From NCBI GenBank assembly GCA_964035575.1, contig OZ037865.1:496001-560000 (forward strand): 64,000 nucleotides of DNA, given 5' to 3'. Under the pieces are notes generated by a model. The model was not told where the DNA came from. It saw only the letters and a list, made by a program, of their open reading frames with translations, and searched no databases. Shown one piece after another: positions 21,501-31,424 of this stretch. The DNA is from Rhynchopus sp. YZ270_cl-10. Lineage: Eukaryota > Euglenozoa > Diplonemea > Diplonemida > Diplonemidae. The position numbers and the translations under genes are program-made. How positions within the stretch are numbered: position 1 is the stretch's first letter; every line of letters starts with the position of its first letter.

Positions 21501-23681
21501 CAAACTGTTTTCGAACCGCATCCACAGCGCAGTTCCCTCCCACGCTGCAAACCCTTGCTCCTTCTCAACTCGGGTGTTTCTCGACTCCCTTCCACTCACC
21601 CACTGCAGGCGTGTCTTCGAGGAGTCTGTGTACTTAAGCTCTCCACCAATGTAGATCGCCCCAGCGGCACCCCAATACCACCCAGAGGAGTGTGCGGTGT
21701 TGCCGCGGAACTCTTTGGTAGGGCGTGCGCGGGGTTCGAGGTCGACATCTTTGAATTCCCCGATGGGTGCAGGGAAGCCAGGAAAGCCAAAGCCGGACCA
21801 TCCACCAGAGGCGATGTTGCCGATGATAGAGTTGTGTGCGTTGGAGAAGTAGAACCCGGTAGCAGAGGCGTCGGCAGGCTGCAGGCGTTGTCCGCTGAGG
21901 AGCCCCCCCGGATTGGTGTCCTGCAAGATCGTCTCGCCGTCCTGGGCACCTCCAGCAGATCCAGAGCCAATGGGCTTCACATACGCTGCCATGTTGTAGC
22001 TGAAGGTGTTGTTCTCCTCAACACCGTCCTCCACGTAGTAGCAGCTCCCTGTTGCGTTGAACGCAATGTTCTCTGTGATAAGCGTGTCATGTGTTCCGTG
22101 AATGGTAAAACATCTGAAATAGGTGTCTCTCGCCACGTTGTCGGACAGATACGAGCCGCTGTTGGATCCGAGAAGATGGAAATGGAAGGGGTACTTTGCA
22201 ATCGTATTCGTCTGCCCCATATAACGCGACGCCACTCCTGCAATGCGACCACGCTTCCCTGCAACAACAAGATGCCCACCAAACCCATCAAGGTCGGGCT
22301 CCCCCTCAAGCATGACCTGCCTACTGAGCAGCGCTACCTCACCTTGGTACTCCGTACCGGCATAATGGTTGTACTCCAACTCTGCAGTGAACTGCACGAG
22401 ACGGCCACCATCCGCAACCGCCTTTACAGTCATAATTTCGTTCTGGTTCGTCTGTCCAATATCAGTGTCATCAGGAATCGTTGTCAACACCGACACCTCC
22501 TGCCCAGGAAACCAATTCACCGCCTCCTGCAAATACACTCTGTCATCCCCTGCACGCGCTGGGCGATCCAATCTCACCCACGTCGGGTAAAATCTGCGGC
22601 CAAAGATGTCAACCTCTCCTGCTCCTGTTGCTGCCAACCCTTTTGATCCAAATCCGTTCAAGACATCCTCTCCTTTTGTCCCCCAAAACTGAACCTTAAT
22701 GGGTCCCTGCATGCGGCAGGTGGGTGCGCCAATGCGAAGCTTTCCTTGGACATAAATTCCTTTGACACGAAGATTGATTTCTTCATCACGGAAGATCAGC
22801 TCTGAGGAGGCGGGAATGGTGATGGTATTGTAGTCACGCCCGGTGAAGGAATCCTTCCCTGCAACAACCTTGGTGTCTGCTGGGAGAACCACGGTGGTTT
22901 GGGTGGGAAACAACGAAGAAAATTCGACCAGACCGGATTCAGAGAAGGGGCAGGCACTCTGCTGCGTCATCTCCGCTGTGTCTGGTGTAGGTGGACGGAC
23001 AAACGAAAATACCTCTCCTTTGCTTGAAACAACCATCGGGGGTTCGATAGTCTTTGCCGGTCTGCGAACACAGAAATTCTTGACTACATAGGACAAGGGG
23101 TTCGACTCCACCCTTCCGTCTAAGTACATATGCGCCCACAACTGCAGAGATTTCTCCGTAATCGCTCCGGGAGAAAAGGTCGCAGAATGCCTGGTAAATC
23201 CATCACCCTGGAGTGTTCCTGGCATTGGGATTTCCTTTCCGTCGACGACATCCCAGGGGCGGTCGGTAGTATAGTTGACCGGCCAGATACCCTGGGTTTT
23301 CCACAGCGTGGCGTTGTCCTTCCACAACATGAGACCAGGGTCTGTTGAAAGGCCAGGAATCGGAGCAGTTCCTTCAAGCTTCATGTCAAAGGAAACCTCG
23401 TAGTCGAGGCCTTTCTTGAGGATCGGCATCGCAATGTCGACGGTCAGGTAGAAGAACTGAATCCCCCATGCCTTCACGGTGTAGGTCGCTTTGTCAGCAT
23501 CCTTCGTGACTTCGCCGTTCTTTGTCCAGTCAGGGCCATACCCAATGCCGATAATATCATTCGTGCAAATCTCCTCTGCAGCCACCTCAATCTTCTCCGG
23601 AACTGCTGGGCTTGGTGGGGTTGGAAACTGCGCCTCCACCCCCAACACCGCCATACAACATAAAACTATATTTTTCATCAT
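18540..23681 (-). CDS. G8-domain type I membrane protein with PTA stalk, copy 2
   Basis: This frame encodes 1713 residues from the MMKNIVLCC start used by copy 1; an open extension upstream of that Met lacks a signal peptide and is not chosen. Domain order matches copy 1: signal peptide, beta-sandwich region, G8 domain (about 243-350), beta-helix region with YPFHFHLLG, stalk (about 1158-1628), one membrane span with FPWWVLGVVGG (about 1650-1673) and a short tail. The ectodomain differs from copy 1 by scattered substitutions. The stalk differs strongly: the long PTAV array is missing, while the PPTYSPGVEATTAPETNT unit is expanded to six or so copies. Both genes probably encode surface proteins differing mainly in stalk length. 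Confidence 0.9.
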   Translation of the reverse strand: MMKNIVLCCMAVLGVEAQFPTPPSPAVPEKIEVAAEEICTNDIIGIGYGPDWTKNGEVTKDADKATYTVKAWGIQFFYLTVDIAMPILKKGLDYEVSFDMKLEGTAPIPGLSTDPGLMLWKDNATLWKTQGIWPVNYTTDRPWDVVDGKEIPMPGTLQGDGFTRHSATFSPGAITEKSLQLWAHMYLDGRVESNPLSYVVKNFCVRRPAKTIEPPMVVSSKGEVFSFVRPPTPDTAEMTQQSACPFSESGLVEFSSLFPTQTTVVLPADTKVVAGKDSFTGRDYNTITIPASSELIFRDEEINLRVKGIYVQGKLRIGAPTCRMQGPIKVQFWGTKGEDVLNGFGSKGLAATGAGEVDIFGRRFYPTWVRLDRPARAGDDRVYLQEAVNWFPGQEVSVLTTIPDDTDIGQTNQNEIMTVKAVADGGRLVQFTAELEYNHYAGTEYQGEVALLSRQVMLEGEPDLDGFGGHLVVAGKRGRIAGVASRYMGQTNTIAKYPFHFHLLGSNSGSYLSDNVARDTYFRCFTIHGTHDTLITENIAFNATGSCYYVEDGVEENNTFSYNMAAYVKPIGSGSAGGAQDGETILQDTNPGGLLSGQRLQPADASATGFYFSNAHNSIIGNIASGGWSGFGFPGFPAPIGEFKDVDLEPRARPTKEFRGNTAHSSGWYWGAAGAIYIGGELKYTDSSKTRLQWVSGRESRNTRVEKEQGFAAWEGTALWMRFENSLVYASNKGLLHWGNRVEIDGFEMHDVARSVTLFGEAWMGNGIVNGVSGNLDARSVDKHHDGFQFYDISVKSVITGVEFRNFQKATCRLTVLPGQTDWAKDDSACESGTPGAMWNIIWSGLYHSDVFKPQQISAVGGITYTNVDTDLLVALKIVESGASRFFNFIDFDGSGTLEKRPTIVGSNLNWWEVCSDCRFQEKWQTWLCPKKPDGIEEREVAHIKVITPDISPSNGGIGKSGVCTEGGPGTWDWSNCDIGYIALWKRDATVRKSPITQNAGITGITGTGWYMWLDGGAPKKFELQPEQVPNDAILRFATSYPAGTTFTVTTEHQWDSSYATTMTLASSYDEMIANPITMYFFDTATNTFHLRAKLPTALLTGRFERGGAWVYDTFTQYKLIIEASCSADSKGFCSQKPTELIPEYNVPCPNVDSTAPDTLVPTAVPTLVPTAVPTSVPTAIPTAMPTAIPTAVPTAMPTAMPTAIPTAMPTAVPTSVPTDAPPTDIPATFPPNAPVTVAPPTAVPTAVPTVVPTAIPTAMPTAVPTAIPTAMPTAMPTAIPTAMPTAIPTAVPTNAPPTDIPDTFPPNVEPTVAPDTAIPTAMPTAVPTAVPTAVPTAVPTAMPTAMPTAIPTAVPTNAPPTDIPDTFPPNVVPTVAPDTAIPTAVPTAIPTAVPTAMPTVTPTQAPPTEVPDTFPPNVAPTDAPDTANPTSVPTAMPTAVPPTYQPGVEATTAPETNTPPTYSPGVEATTAPETNTPPTYQPGVDPTTAPETNTPPTYSPGVEATTAPETNTPPTYSPGVEATTAPETNTPPTYQPGVDPTTAPATNTPPTYSPGVDPTGAPDTMAPPTYAPGVDPTGAPDTDAPPTYSPGTKATVAPTYAPGASKSVAPDTEAPGTFPPNVDPTEVPAGVGGAGENEDSSSDDGSSFPWWVLGVVGGVAVLCGVAAVAVFKSKNPSNRLSIEDLLQEEDNADLGVHEEAMDQRGQQQFTSL

Positions 23682-23756
23682 TTTCTTTTCCTGGTGGGTT
23701 GTTTTAAGGGAAGGGGAGAGAAGAGAGGAAGAAAACTGTGATACACGCACCCTCCA

Positions 23757-23816
23757 TAGGACCGTACGATGCCAGCCATCCAGATGAAAGCACAAAGCAC
23801 CCTGCGGACTACAACA
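23757..23816 (+). repeat. Epsilon repeat (GTACGATGCCAGCCATCC)
   Basis: This copy shares GTACGATGCC, GATGAAAG and ACCCTGCGG with 38674-38752. Shorter relatives occur near 2045, 26836, 27508, 28783 and 52893, usually after GCAGGCACCTCCGACTGACC. Confidence 0.6.
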
Positions 23817-24269
23817 GTCGATGTCAAAAAAGGAATTCTAATGACTTTCCCGTATCGTAAGAGAACGAAGGCAAAAGAGGGGGGGTGTACTAAACTGTTT
23901 TGTTGCTTAATATCTTTGACAGATAAAGTTGGGATTCGCGTATTCTATTCGATCCTCTCGGAGAAGGGGGGAGAGGGTATAATTCAGTAAGGGTTGAGGG
24001 GAGGAAATAAAAAAAGGGCAAAAAAAAAAAAATTCAAACCCATATGGAAAGCTATTTCGAGAGAGAGAGAGAGAGAGAGAGAGAAGGGAAAAAAATTGTT
24101 TGATTTTAGACGGTCACGAGATTTGCAGCCACGGAGGGTTTTTTTTTTCTTCAAAGGATCCTTAAAAGGAGAGCAAATAGAAGGGGCGAACAAAGAGGAG
24201 AAAAAAAAAAGAATTTTCATCATATGCAATCAATAAATTAATAAAAAAAAAGAGAAAAAAAAAAGGAGG

Positions 24270-25278
24270 TTGAACATGGGGGGTAAAAGATCTTATCACG
24301 ATCTAAAATTTCAGAAATCTCTCACAACTTCGTTTCTTGATCGTGAAAAAAAAAACGTCGTGAAAAAAAAAAAAAAAAAAAAAATCAGGTGAAAATGACC
24401 GTATTTTTGGCTGAAATTTTCACTTGAAAAATTTTTTCCAGAAAAAGTCAATCTGAGATTTTCTTTAGATTTTTTGGGCCATTGGATCACCTACCACGCC
24501 CGATTTAGGGCAAAGAATTTTTTTTCTTTGGTCAAAAACAAGCATGTTCCCAGATCACGAACACAAATTTTGGGGTCCAGATCACGAAAAAAAAGGGGGT
24601 GTGGGGTGCGTTTTTGGGCGTTTTTGTCGATCGCATCGTCCGATTCGGTGCGATTGCAGAAAGTGATGGGGTCATTTTGGAAAAATGGACAAAATTTTAT
24701 TGACTTAAATTTTTGCAAAATATGAACCCATACTCGTAAACAAGGGTCATTTTCAGGTTTGAAAACCTAACTTAAGATGAAATTGTGGTGTTTTGAGTGG
24801 GAACACAGTAGCGCCGCAGGCGCACGGTACCCAACTTTTGTCTTTTTTCGTTTTCCCTTTTCTCTGCTTTCTTTTGATTGCGCGAGCCGATTGCTCTCCA
24901 CGGTGGGGTCACACATGTGTGTGCAAAAACACTCCGAAATACTCTTACTATGAAATATGAGATTCTCTGGTTTTAGTAAGGAAAAACGTACCGAGCAAAA
25001 TCGTCAAAAATCTACGGTAGTCGGTAGGCGCGTAGCGCGACCCCCGTGTGCACCCCACTTTTTTTTTTTGTTTTTCCCGGAAAAGTACCGCAATTGACGG
25101 ATCGCGATCCGTGCGAACCGTGGTGGTGACTCATCTGAAAAAATATTGAGTAGAACTGCTGCAGATCGTGTGCGAGCACTTTTTTTTTTTTTTTCCCTTT
25201 TTTCACGACGTGACAAGATGTGAAAAAGATGAAAAGATTCCACATCATCTGAAAAGATGTTTCACCCCCCATGTTCAA
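24270..25278. mobile_element. Inverted-repeat element G, about 1.0 kb
   Basis: The ends are TTGAACATGGGGGGTAAA at 24270 and its near reverse complement at 25278, with matching AAGATGT-type sequence just inside. Internal short motifs GATCACGA and ACGTCGTGA recur in both orientations near both ends. It contains the GCGCCGCAGGCGCACGGTAC repeat and a CATTTTGGAAAAATGG module shared with the elements at 34.6 and 63.7 kb. There is no transposase ORF and no clear target duplication. Confidence 0.5.
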
Positions 25279-25329
25279 GTTGAAAAGTGGAAAAAAAAAA
25301 AAAAACAAATGCTGGTGTGATTCAAGGGG

Positions 25330-26140
25330 TACGGGGAACCCACGGGAGAACCACGGAGGAACCTCGGAGAACTGCTAGGGGGTATACTTTTTTTTTTGTT
25401 GTTCTCGGTTTCTGTCACAAGGGGAAAATGACCACAACTTTGACTGAGAGAGGTCACCACGGGTTTGTATTGGTTGAAACGTGCCAAAAATGGCATTTTC
25501 GCGCGAAAAAATAACGGCGAGGAAAAAATCCCTTGAAAAACAATGAACCGCCCGTATGTAGTGTGTACTGTACTGTACTGTACTGTACTGTACTGTACTG
25601 TACTGTACTGTACTGTACTGTACTGTACTGTACTGTACTGTACTGTACTGTACTGTACTGTACTGTACTGTACTGTACTGTACTGTACTGTACTGTACTG
25701 TACTGTACTGTACTGTACTGTACTGTACTGTACTGTACTGTACTGTACTGTACTGTACTGTACTGTACTGTACTGTACTGTACTGTACTGTACTGTACTG
25801 TACTGTACTGTACTGTACTGTACTGTACTGTACTGTACTGTACTGTACTGTACTGTACTGTACTGTACTGTACTGTACTGTACTGTACTGTACTGTACTG
25901 TACTGTACTGTACTGTACTGTGTGTAATACGCAACTATATATGCCATGACCGCCTTGGAGGCTTTCCCAGTCTGGATGTTTGTGGCACCCACGTGCAGGT
26001 GGTGGTCTCGAAGCCCCCCCGGGTGGCGAAGACCGCACAACAAAAAAAAAGTATACCCCCCTTACCGGAGTACCTACGGAAGAACCACGGAAGAACCTCG
26101 GAGAATCGGTTTGGGTGGTCACACCAAATGCCTCACCGAA
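25330..26140. mobile_element. Repeat unit H enclosing a pentanucleotide array
   Basis: The segment has direct repeats at its ends (GAACCACGGAGGAACCTCGG at 25349; GAACCACGGAAGAACCTCGG at 26083). Nested within are inverted copies of GGGGGTATACTTTTTTTT (25378-25400 and 26037-26061). The array of TACTG fills the centre. No coding sequence is evident. I read it as another foldback-type non-autonomous unit, though a simple duplicated flank is possible. Confidence 0.4.
25566..25920. repeat. (TACTG)71 microsatellite
   Basis: This is an uninterrupted pentanucleotide array of 355 bases without a single substitution. It gives long YCTVL-type ORFs on both strands that are artefacts. Confidence 0.98.
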
Positions 26141-27146
26141 TATTGGTTCTCCTGATTGGTTATCAAAACCCCCACGGAGAACCAATTATCCCACGCTCTT
26201 CATTAAACATGCACACCGTTTCTGGGGAGAAAAAGGTTGCATGCAGGGTACACACCATCATTTCGTATAAGCAGAACGGGAGGGGGGTTGTCTTATTACG
26301 AAGAGAAGTCAAAACGTCTCGTGTCCCGGCGGACAACACGCATAGCCTGGCGGGAGGAAGGGGGGGATCGCCGAACAGAGTGGAGAAGTGAATACACTAC
26401 ATTCCCCCTTTTTTTTTCCGTCCCAGTGAAGGGGCGACGTCAGCCCACGCTTTACTGCGAGCTTCTCTTTTTTTTGTTCACCTTCTCTCTGTCAGCTTTT
26501 TCCCCATTAGGCGCACGCTTGAGAGAACGTCAGATCACTGCGTAGACTCAATACACCGTTTCAACATCTGCGGTAATTCAACTCACGGAGTTCCTTAAAA
26601 AAGGTCTGTGTAAGAAGATCTACAGCTGAACGTTCTGGCCAGTGTTGAAGAAAAGAAAAAAAGTACAAACAAAGAACAATGAGTTGGGAATACAAAAGTC
26701 CTCTTGAAAGAAGAGTTGAAAAGATGAAAAATTCACTCATAAAAAAAAAAAAAAATGGTAGTAATCGATCATCTGCTGGACCTGGTAGATCAAGAAGATT
26801 AAATGACAAATAATTAATGGCAGTGGTGATCAACCTCCGACTGACCCACTGTACGATGCCAATTTTGTATAAAAAGAGTGATCGTGTTTTTACGAACGCA
26901 CTGTATGTCAAACAAAAAAAAGAGGAGAAAAAAAGAAATGGGGGAAAGAGTAACATTAATGATACCTCGCAAAAAGGGGAAACAATAACATAGCTTTCCA
27001 GAGCAAGAAAAATATGGTGCAAAAAAGGGGCAAAGAAGAAAGAAAAAAAAGATAAACTTGAAAAAGAGCACTGGGATTCAAAAAATGTGTCGCCTGCGGT
27101 CTTTTTGAAAGATTGCATCTATTTTTTTTTTTTTTTTTGAAAACTT

Positions 27147-27184
27147 ATTTAGTGTAGACACCCGAGGATGAACTCCACCATACT
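27147..27184 (+). repeat. Delta hairpin (CCCGAGGATGAACTCC)
   Basis: TAGTGTAGACACCCGAG is followed by GATGAA and CTCCACCATA. Inner GAG/CTC and outer TAGTG/CACYA arms pair. Confidence 0.55.
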
Positions 27185-28056
27185 TTAAAAAGTTAGCGTA
27201 TCCGTTTTTTGTCGATCATCGCCCAAAAAGTATGCAGGGTAACTAACGGGTCTGCACTCCACAATGGGCAAGCCTTTTGCAAACTTTTGCACAGAGAAGA
27301 AACAAAAAATAAACGTAGTTCGTCCTCAGCCTGACAGATTTTTTTTTTCCCCCCTCCCTTTTATTTGGAGAATGGAGCGGGGGGGTTCTATATATCTCCC
27401 TAAATGCAACAGTCCTTCGTACTGCTTACACTTTCCAAAAAGGCTACAAAAAAAAAAGGGGGACCAAAAAAAAATTGTCAAAAAGAAGAACCAATGCTAG
27501 GTTGTAATGCAGGCACCACCCACTGACCCATAGATATCAGCCCCGGAGGAAAACACAAAAGAGAAAGAGAAAAAAAAAAGAGTTGAAATTGCAGCCTTAC
27601 CGTTCATCGGCGGACGCAGTAGCCCCAGGAGATGAGTTGGTAGAGTTAAAAAATAAACAAACAAAGATTGACAACAAGAATGCCGCTGGAAAAGAAGAGA
27701 AAAAAACACACACCTCTTTTTAGTGCGGTCAGCGCTCCACAGGAAGAACCCTTGGGGGGAACCACGTTGATAACCGCACCATCTTTCTTCTTTGAAAGAA
27801 TTTTTTTTTTTTTTGGGTTAAAGAAGCAACCACGCTTCTTTCGTCGTTAAAAAGTCTAAGGTTACAGTGACAGGGGGGAAAACCACAGAAGAGGGTGCTC
27901 AATTTAAAGCGAAACCCCGAGAAAGAAAAAGTTGGTGAAGATGAACCTAAGGTTCGCGTATTTATCACCAAAAAAAAAAAAAAGAATAGCTGACAAAAAA
28001 AAAAAAAATGAATGTCGTGCAATACATCTCGTTTCAAAGAAAGAAAAGGTTGAAAA

Positions 28057-28142
28057 GGTGCAAAATGCCTCACCGTTCATCGGCAGATCGACGCAGGACA
28101 CTGGTTTCTCCGCTTTGGTTATCGAACCCCCCAGAGAGCACC
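28057..28142 (+). ncRNA. Alpha element, full tRNA-like copy
   Basis: The outer arms GGTGC and GCACC pair. Inside are GCCTCACCG-TTCAT-CGG, a GACGCAGG segment, and GGTTATCGAACC, which resembles a T-arm. The second full copy (63330-63399) has a different but still paired outer stem. On the strand as drawn it would fold as a small multi-branched RNA. No A/B-box promoter was verified. Confidence 0.5.
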
Positions 28143-28940
28143 GCATTTGGCATGTAAATAAATGGTGGGTTCTACATCACCTTACAGGGCACACCATTCA
28201 TTATTAGGCTCCAATCTGTGGATTGACCACAGATCGATAAAGTGACGGGTAGTACTGGGGTATGTTCAAGAGAAGCAAATAAAAAAAAAGAGAAGAAGAA
28301 GAAAAAAATAGCGTGAACGATAACGATGGTGCCGTTTGGATAATAAATGCGGCCGGTACGGCAAAAAAAGAAAAAAAAAATCAAAAAAAAAACTGCGGGG
28401 GCAAAAAGCGTGTCGTATGATAGCGAGGTGGGGGGCTCTTTTTTTGCTAGACACTTCAAAAAAAAACCGGTGTGATGGAAAGCAAATTTTATGAAGTCTT
28501 GACAAAGGGAAAGCACTTCCGTTTTTGGATCACACAATAGCAACAGGGTTCCCAATACGCACCATTCCCACAGAAACAGAATAAACGAGAAAAAAACAAC
28601 TGTGGCATGTACGTACCCGACTTTCAAGTCAGGAAACTTCGAGAAAAAAATACGACAAAAAAAATCTGGCACACAAATAAACAAGAAAGTAAACACAACG
28701 CTCTGAAAATCTGAAGAGGTCTTGACTTAAAGAGCAAGATTGAAGCCGACTGACTCACTTCAGCCACTTTTATTATAGTTATTATGCAGGCACCTCAACT
28801 GCTGCCCACACACACGATGCCATAGATGAAAAGCACAATAAAAATAAATTCACCAGAATGGATCATTTTTTTCGTACAAAGAAACGCTACCAAGGGAGAT
28901 AATTCCCTTAGCCGAACAAAAAAAAAAAGAAAACAATAAA

Positions 28941-29845
28941 CATACTTGGACCGCCCGAAATATATTTCGGGCGAATTCGGGCGGATTTTTCGGGCGCGGA
29001 TCCCGAGCGCCCGAAATGTGCCCGAAATATATTCGGGCGTTTCAAAGGGAATTTATACGTAATTCGGGCGAATTCGGGCGCATTTCGGGCGAATTCGGGC
29101 GAATTCGGGCGATTTCGGGCAGATTCGGGCGAATTCGGGCGCCCAACCAGTATCTTATGTGTGCTGGGAAGCATGCTATCAGTGTAAAAATCTAACGCTT
29201 TATTTGAAAGATTGGCACAAAATTTGTTCAAAGAAAAAAAAATTGAGCAAAAATTCCTAGTAGAACCCAACTTATATGAGTGCAGCTCTGTTAGCAGCCA
29301 CGTATAAAACCGATTTCCCTAACAATTTACACTAAAATACTACTGAAAACGTAAAAAGGCGATTTTTCACGTTTTTGGGCATCTCCTGAGCAACTACAGG
29401 CCCGAAACACCCCGAGAATGGGTCAGAACCACCCTGTGACCCGAAAATTCACAAAAATTCACCCTGAAATACGAAAAAATAGTGAAAACCCGGTTCATAC
29501 TGTGTTTTGGGTAGGAATAAGCAAATGATAGTCAGAAAACCCGTGATTTGGTGGTTGATTCTCACGGGCCTCCAAAGTGCACTCAGGTGTACAAAAGTTT
29601 TCGAATCTTGCTTATTTTGACAGATTTGGCATCAAATATTTCCAAATATAAAAAGTTTTTTGCGAAAATGAGTAGAATTCTACCTAGTCGGTTTTCACTA
29701 CGGAAAAAGCGCCCGAATTCGCCCGAAATCTGCATTTCGGGCGATTTCGGGCGTTTTCGGGCGACTTCGGGCGCACAAAATCGCCCGAAATCCGCCCCTA
29801 ATTCGCCCGAAATGCCCGAAATATATTTCGGGCGGTCCAAGTATG
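28941..29845. mobile_element. Foldback element B with TTCGGGCGAA arrays
   Basis: The terminal inverted repeat starts CATACTTGGACCGCCCGAAA and is perfect for 30 or more bases. Inside both ends lie dense arrays of TTCGGGCG and its complement (28952-29150 and 29708-29838). AATAAA lies directly outside both ends (28935-28940 and 29846-29851) as a probable 6-bp target duplication. The interior of about 550 bases holds no transposase ORF. Confidence 0.65.
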
Positions 29846-30551
29846 AATAAACGTGCAGACACCTCACAAAGGATGCAAGCCCGTGTATACACAATAGTCC
29901 AAATATATTTGGCATCCAAAAAAGGGTCCAAAAAAATAGCAAAATCCGCCAAACTTATTACACCAATTTATTTGGAACTACTGTAAGTATAAAGAAAACG
30001 ATTAGAAGATGACCTCTCGGTCACCTGGATTATAATCGGTATCAAAAGAAAAAGAATAAGAAAAAATAAGAAAAAGAAGAAAATATTGAGTGCTGCTACC
30101 CCTTGAAGAACCCTTGACCCCCCCCTTTTTTTTTTTGTGCGGAACACTCTCTCCAAGGGGGCAACACCGAGTAGTTCAAAAAAGAAAAAAAAAATGAAAA
30201 AATGAATAGTTCAATTATGACAATACGGCTTCAAAAAGAAAAAAGAAAAAAAGTATCAACGAAGAGCCTTTTGCTGTGTCCAGAGCATGAGAGCACCGGA
30301 CAGAGGAAAAAAAAAAAATTTTTTTTGTTTCACTGTAACCTACCAAAATAGATGTGACGCTGACAATCGGTAATTTTCGGGAGAGTTTTTTTTTTTGTGA
30401 TTCCGCCAACATCCCCACCCGAAGGGTGGGTTCTCTACAAATCTACCCGAAGGGTTTTAGTTTTATTGTACTTTAAACGATACACGCGAACTCGATAAAA
30501 TGGAGGGAAGGGGGGAGAAAAAAGAGGGGGGGGAAACACACAACAAAGAAA

Positions 30552-30590
30552 ACTTAAAAGATGAATGTGCCTCTCGTGCACACAGCATTC
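30552..30590 (+). repeat. Beta hairpin (ATGAATGTGCCTCTCGTGCA)
   Basis: TGTGC and GCACA pair across a CTCTCGT loop. Relatives with the same CCTCTCGTG loop occur at 6723, 17820, 38587 and, with a CCTCAC loop, at 52787 and 58495. Confidence 0.55.
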
Positions 30591-30799
30591 AAACGAAGGT
30601 AGAAATAAGACAACCCCAAGCTCCACTGAGTCACCTTGGAAAGAGTAAGAAAACTGGCAGTACATATCCCGTTTACCTAAGGAAGTTTTAAAAGGTGAAT
30701 GGCCTCCCGGCACAATGCAATTTAATCTTCCAAAAGAAAAAGGGTCGGAGTGATCTGCGTAAGGGTTTGTTGAGTAAAGGTGAACAAGTTTATTTTTTG

Positions 30800-30850
30800 A
30801 AAACTTGGTTGTATTAGTGTACACCCGAGGATGAACTCCACTATACAATT
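30800..30850 (+). repeat. Intact delta element; empty-site reference for the 34.6 kb insertion
   Basis: GAAAACTTGGTTGTATTAGT continues GTACACCCGAGGATGAACTC and CACTATACAA. Arms TTGTATTAGTG and CACTATACAA pair. The same leading sequence is split by a transposon at 34593. Confidence 0.65.
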
Positions 30851-31294
30851 TTTTTGGTTCTCGGTATTTGGGCTGCAAAAAAAAGCGGTAACGAGAACCA
30901 AAAAAGGTATTTTCATCATATGCAATCAATAAATTGATAGTATATGGTGAGGGATCAACAACAATGTTCCCATCTTTCTTTAAAAAAAGAAAAACTTGCG
31001 CTACCTAAGACAAAAAGAAGAAAACGAACCAGATGAGACGAAATTTTAAAAAGAAAACACATTTGTATTCCACTGCATTGCCCCTTGCTCTGACGTCTGT
31101 GTGTGTTGCGAGAACCAAAGTGATGATATAACGTCGACACGCCATGGGATGCAGGTGTTTACCACACCCCAAGCTGTCCCCAATGCACACAACCGTTGAC
31201 TAATCAAACCATTGTAGAGCTGGGGGTGGTCAAAAAACAAAAGAACGCTAAAAAAGACGACTTAAACGCTGCTGACTACTGAAGCCTTTAAACA

Positions 31295-31424
31295 TAGTAA
31301 CTCTGATAGGTAAAAGGAAAGGTTTTTTTTCGTTGATTGCTCAATTACCCTGTTGGAGGGGGGGGTGATTGGCGACCGTATCGGAGGAACTATTTCTCCT
31401 TTAAGCTACGCTTGTAGGTAAAAG
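31295..31424 (+). ncRNA. Structured dispersed repeat (zeta), copy 1
   Basis: This 130-bp copy is about 95% identical to 57943-58069. It has a stem CAATTACCC / GGGTGATTG followed by GGCGACCGTATC and a GGAG/CTCC hairpin around GAACTATTT. Function is unknown; a non-coding RNA gene or a young MITE are both possible. Confidence 0.5.

Larger units (their letters stand above)
13690..23715. repeat. Tandem segmental duplication, copy 2
   Basis: It is the partner of 3035-12870. Compared with that copy it lacks the block corresponding to 4920-5675 but carries an extra 390 bases near 15.6-15.98 kb, and its G8 stalk has a different repeat count. Confidence 0.9.
26140..28940. other. Gene-poor spacer with many hairpins
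   Basis: It contains an 11-bp stem (ATTGGTTCTCC / GGAGAACCAAT, about 26143-26190), an epsilon repeat (26836), a delta hairpin (27147-27184), alpha copies (27581-27620 and 28057-28142), and another epsilon repeat (28783-28840). Homopolymer A/T runs of 10-18 are frequent. I saw no credible coding exon. Confidence 0.6.
29852..31290. other. Spacer with hairpins, no recognised gene
   Basis: A beta hairpin (30552-30590), a GGTGAATGGCCTCCCGGC hairpin (30688-30715) and an intact delta element (30800-30850) are present. A - strand frame at 31050-31240 is open for about 60 codons but matches nothing I know. Confidence 0.55.

Noticed and set aside
25275-26391. Long ORFs over the TACTG array on both strands
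   Set aside because: A five-base repeat without stops is open in many frames; the proteins are pure repeat with unrelated flanks.
28057-28142. True tRNA gene
   Set aside because: The GGTTATCGAACC arm is suggestive, but the acceptor stem is short, no standard D-arm or anticodon loop can be placed, and the shorter family members lack this arm.
31295-31424. Spliced-leader RNA gene
   Set aside because: A GT follows a short 5' segment, but no Sm site could be placed confidently, the genes here have ordinary cis introns, and the third copy lacks the 5' segment.
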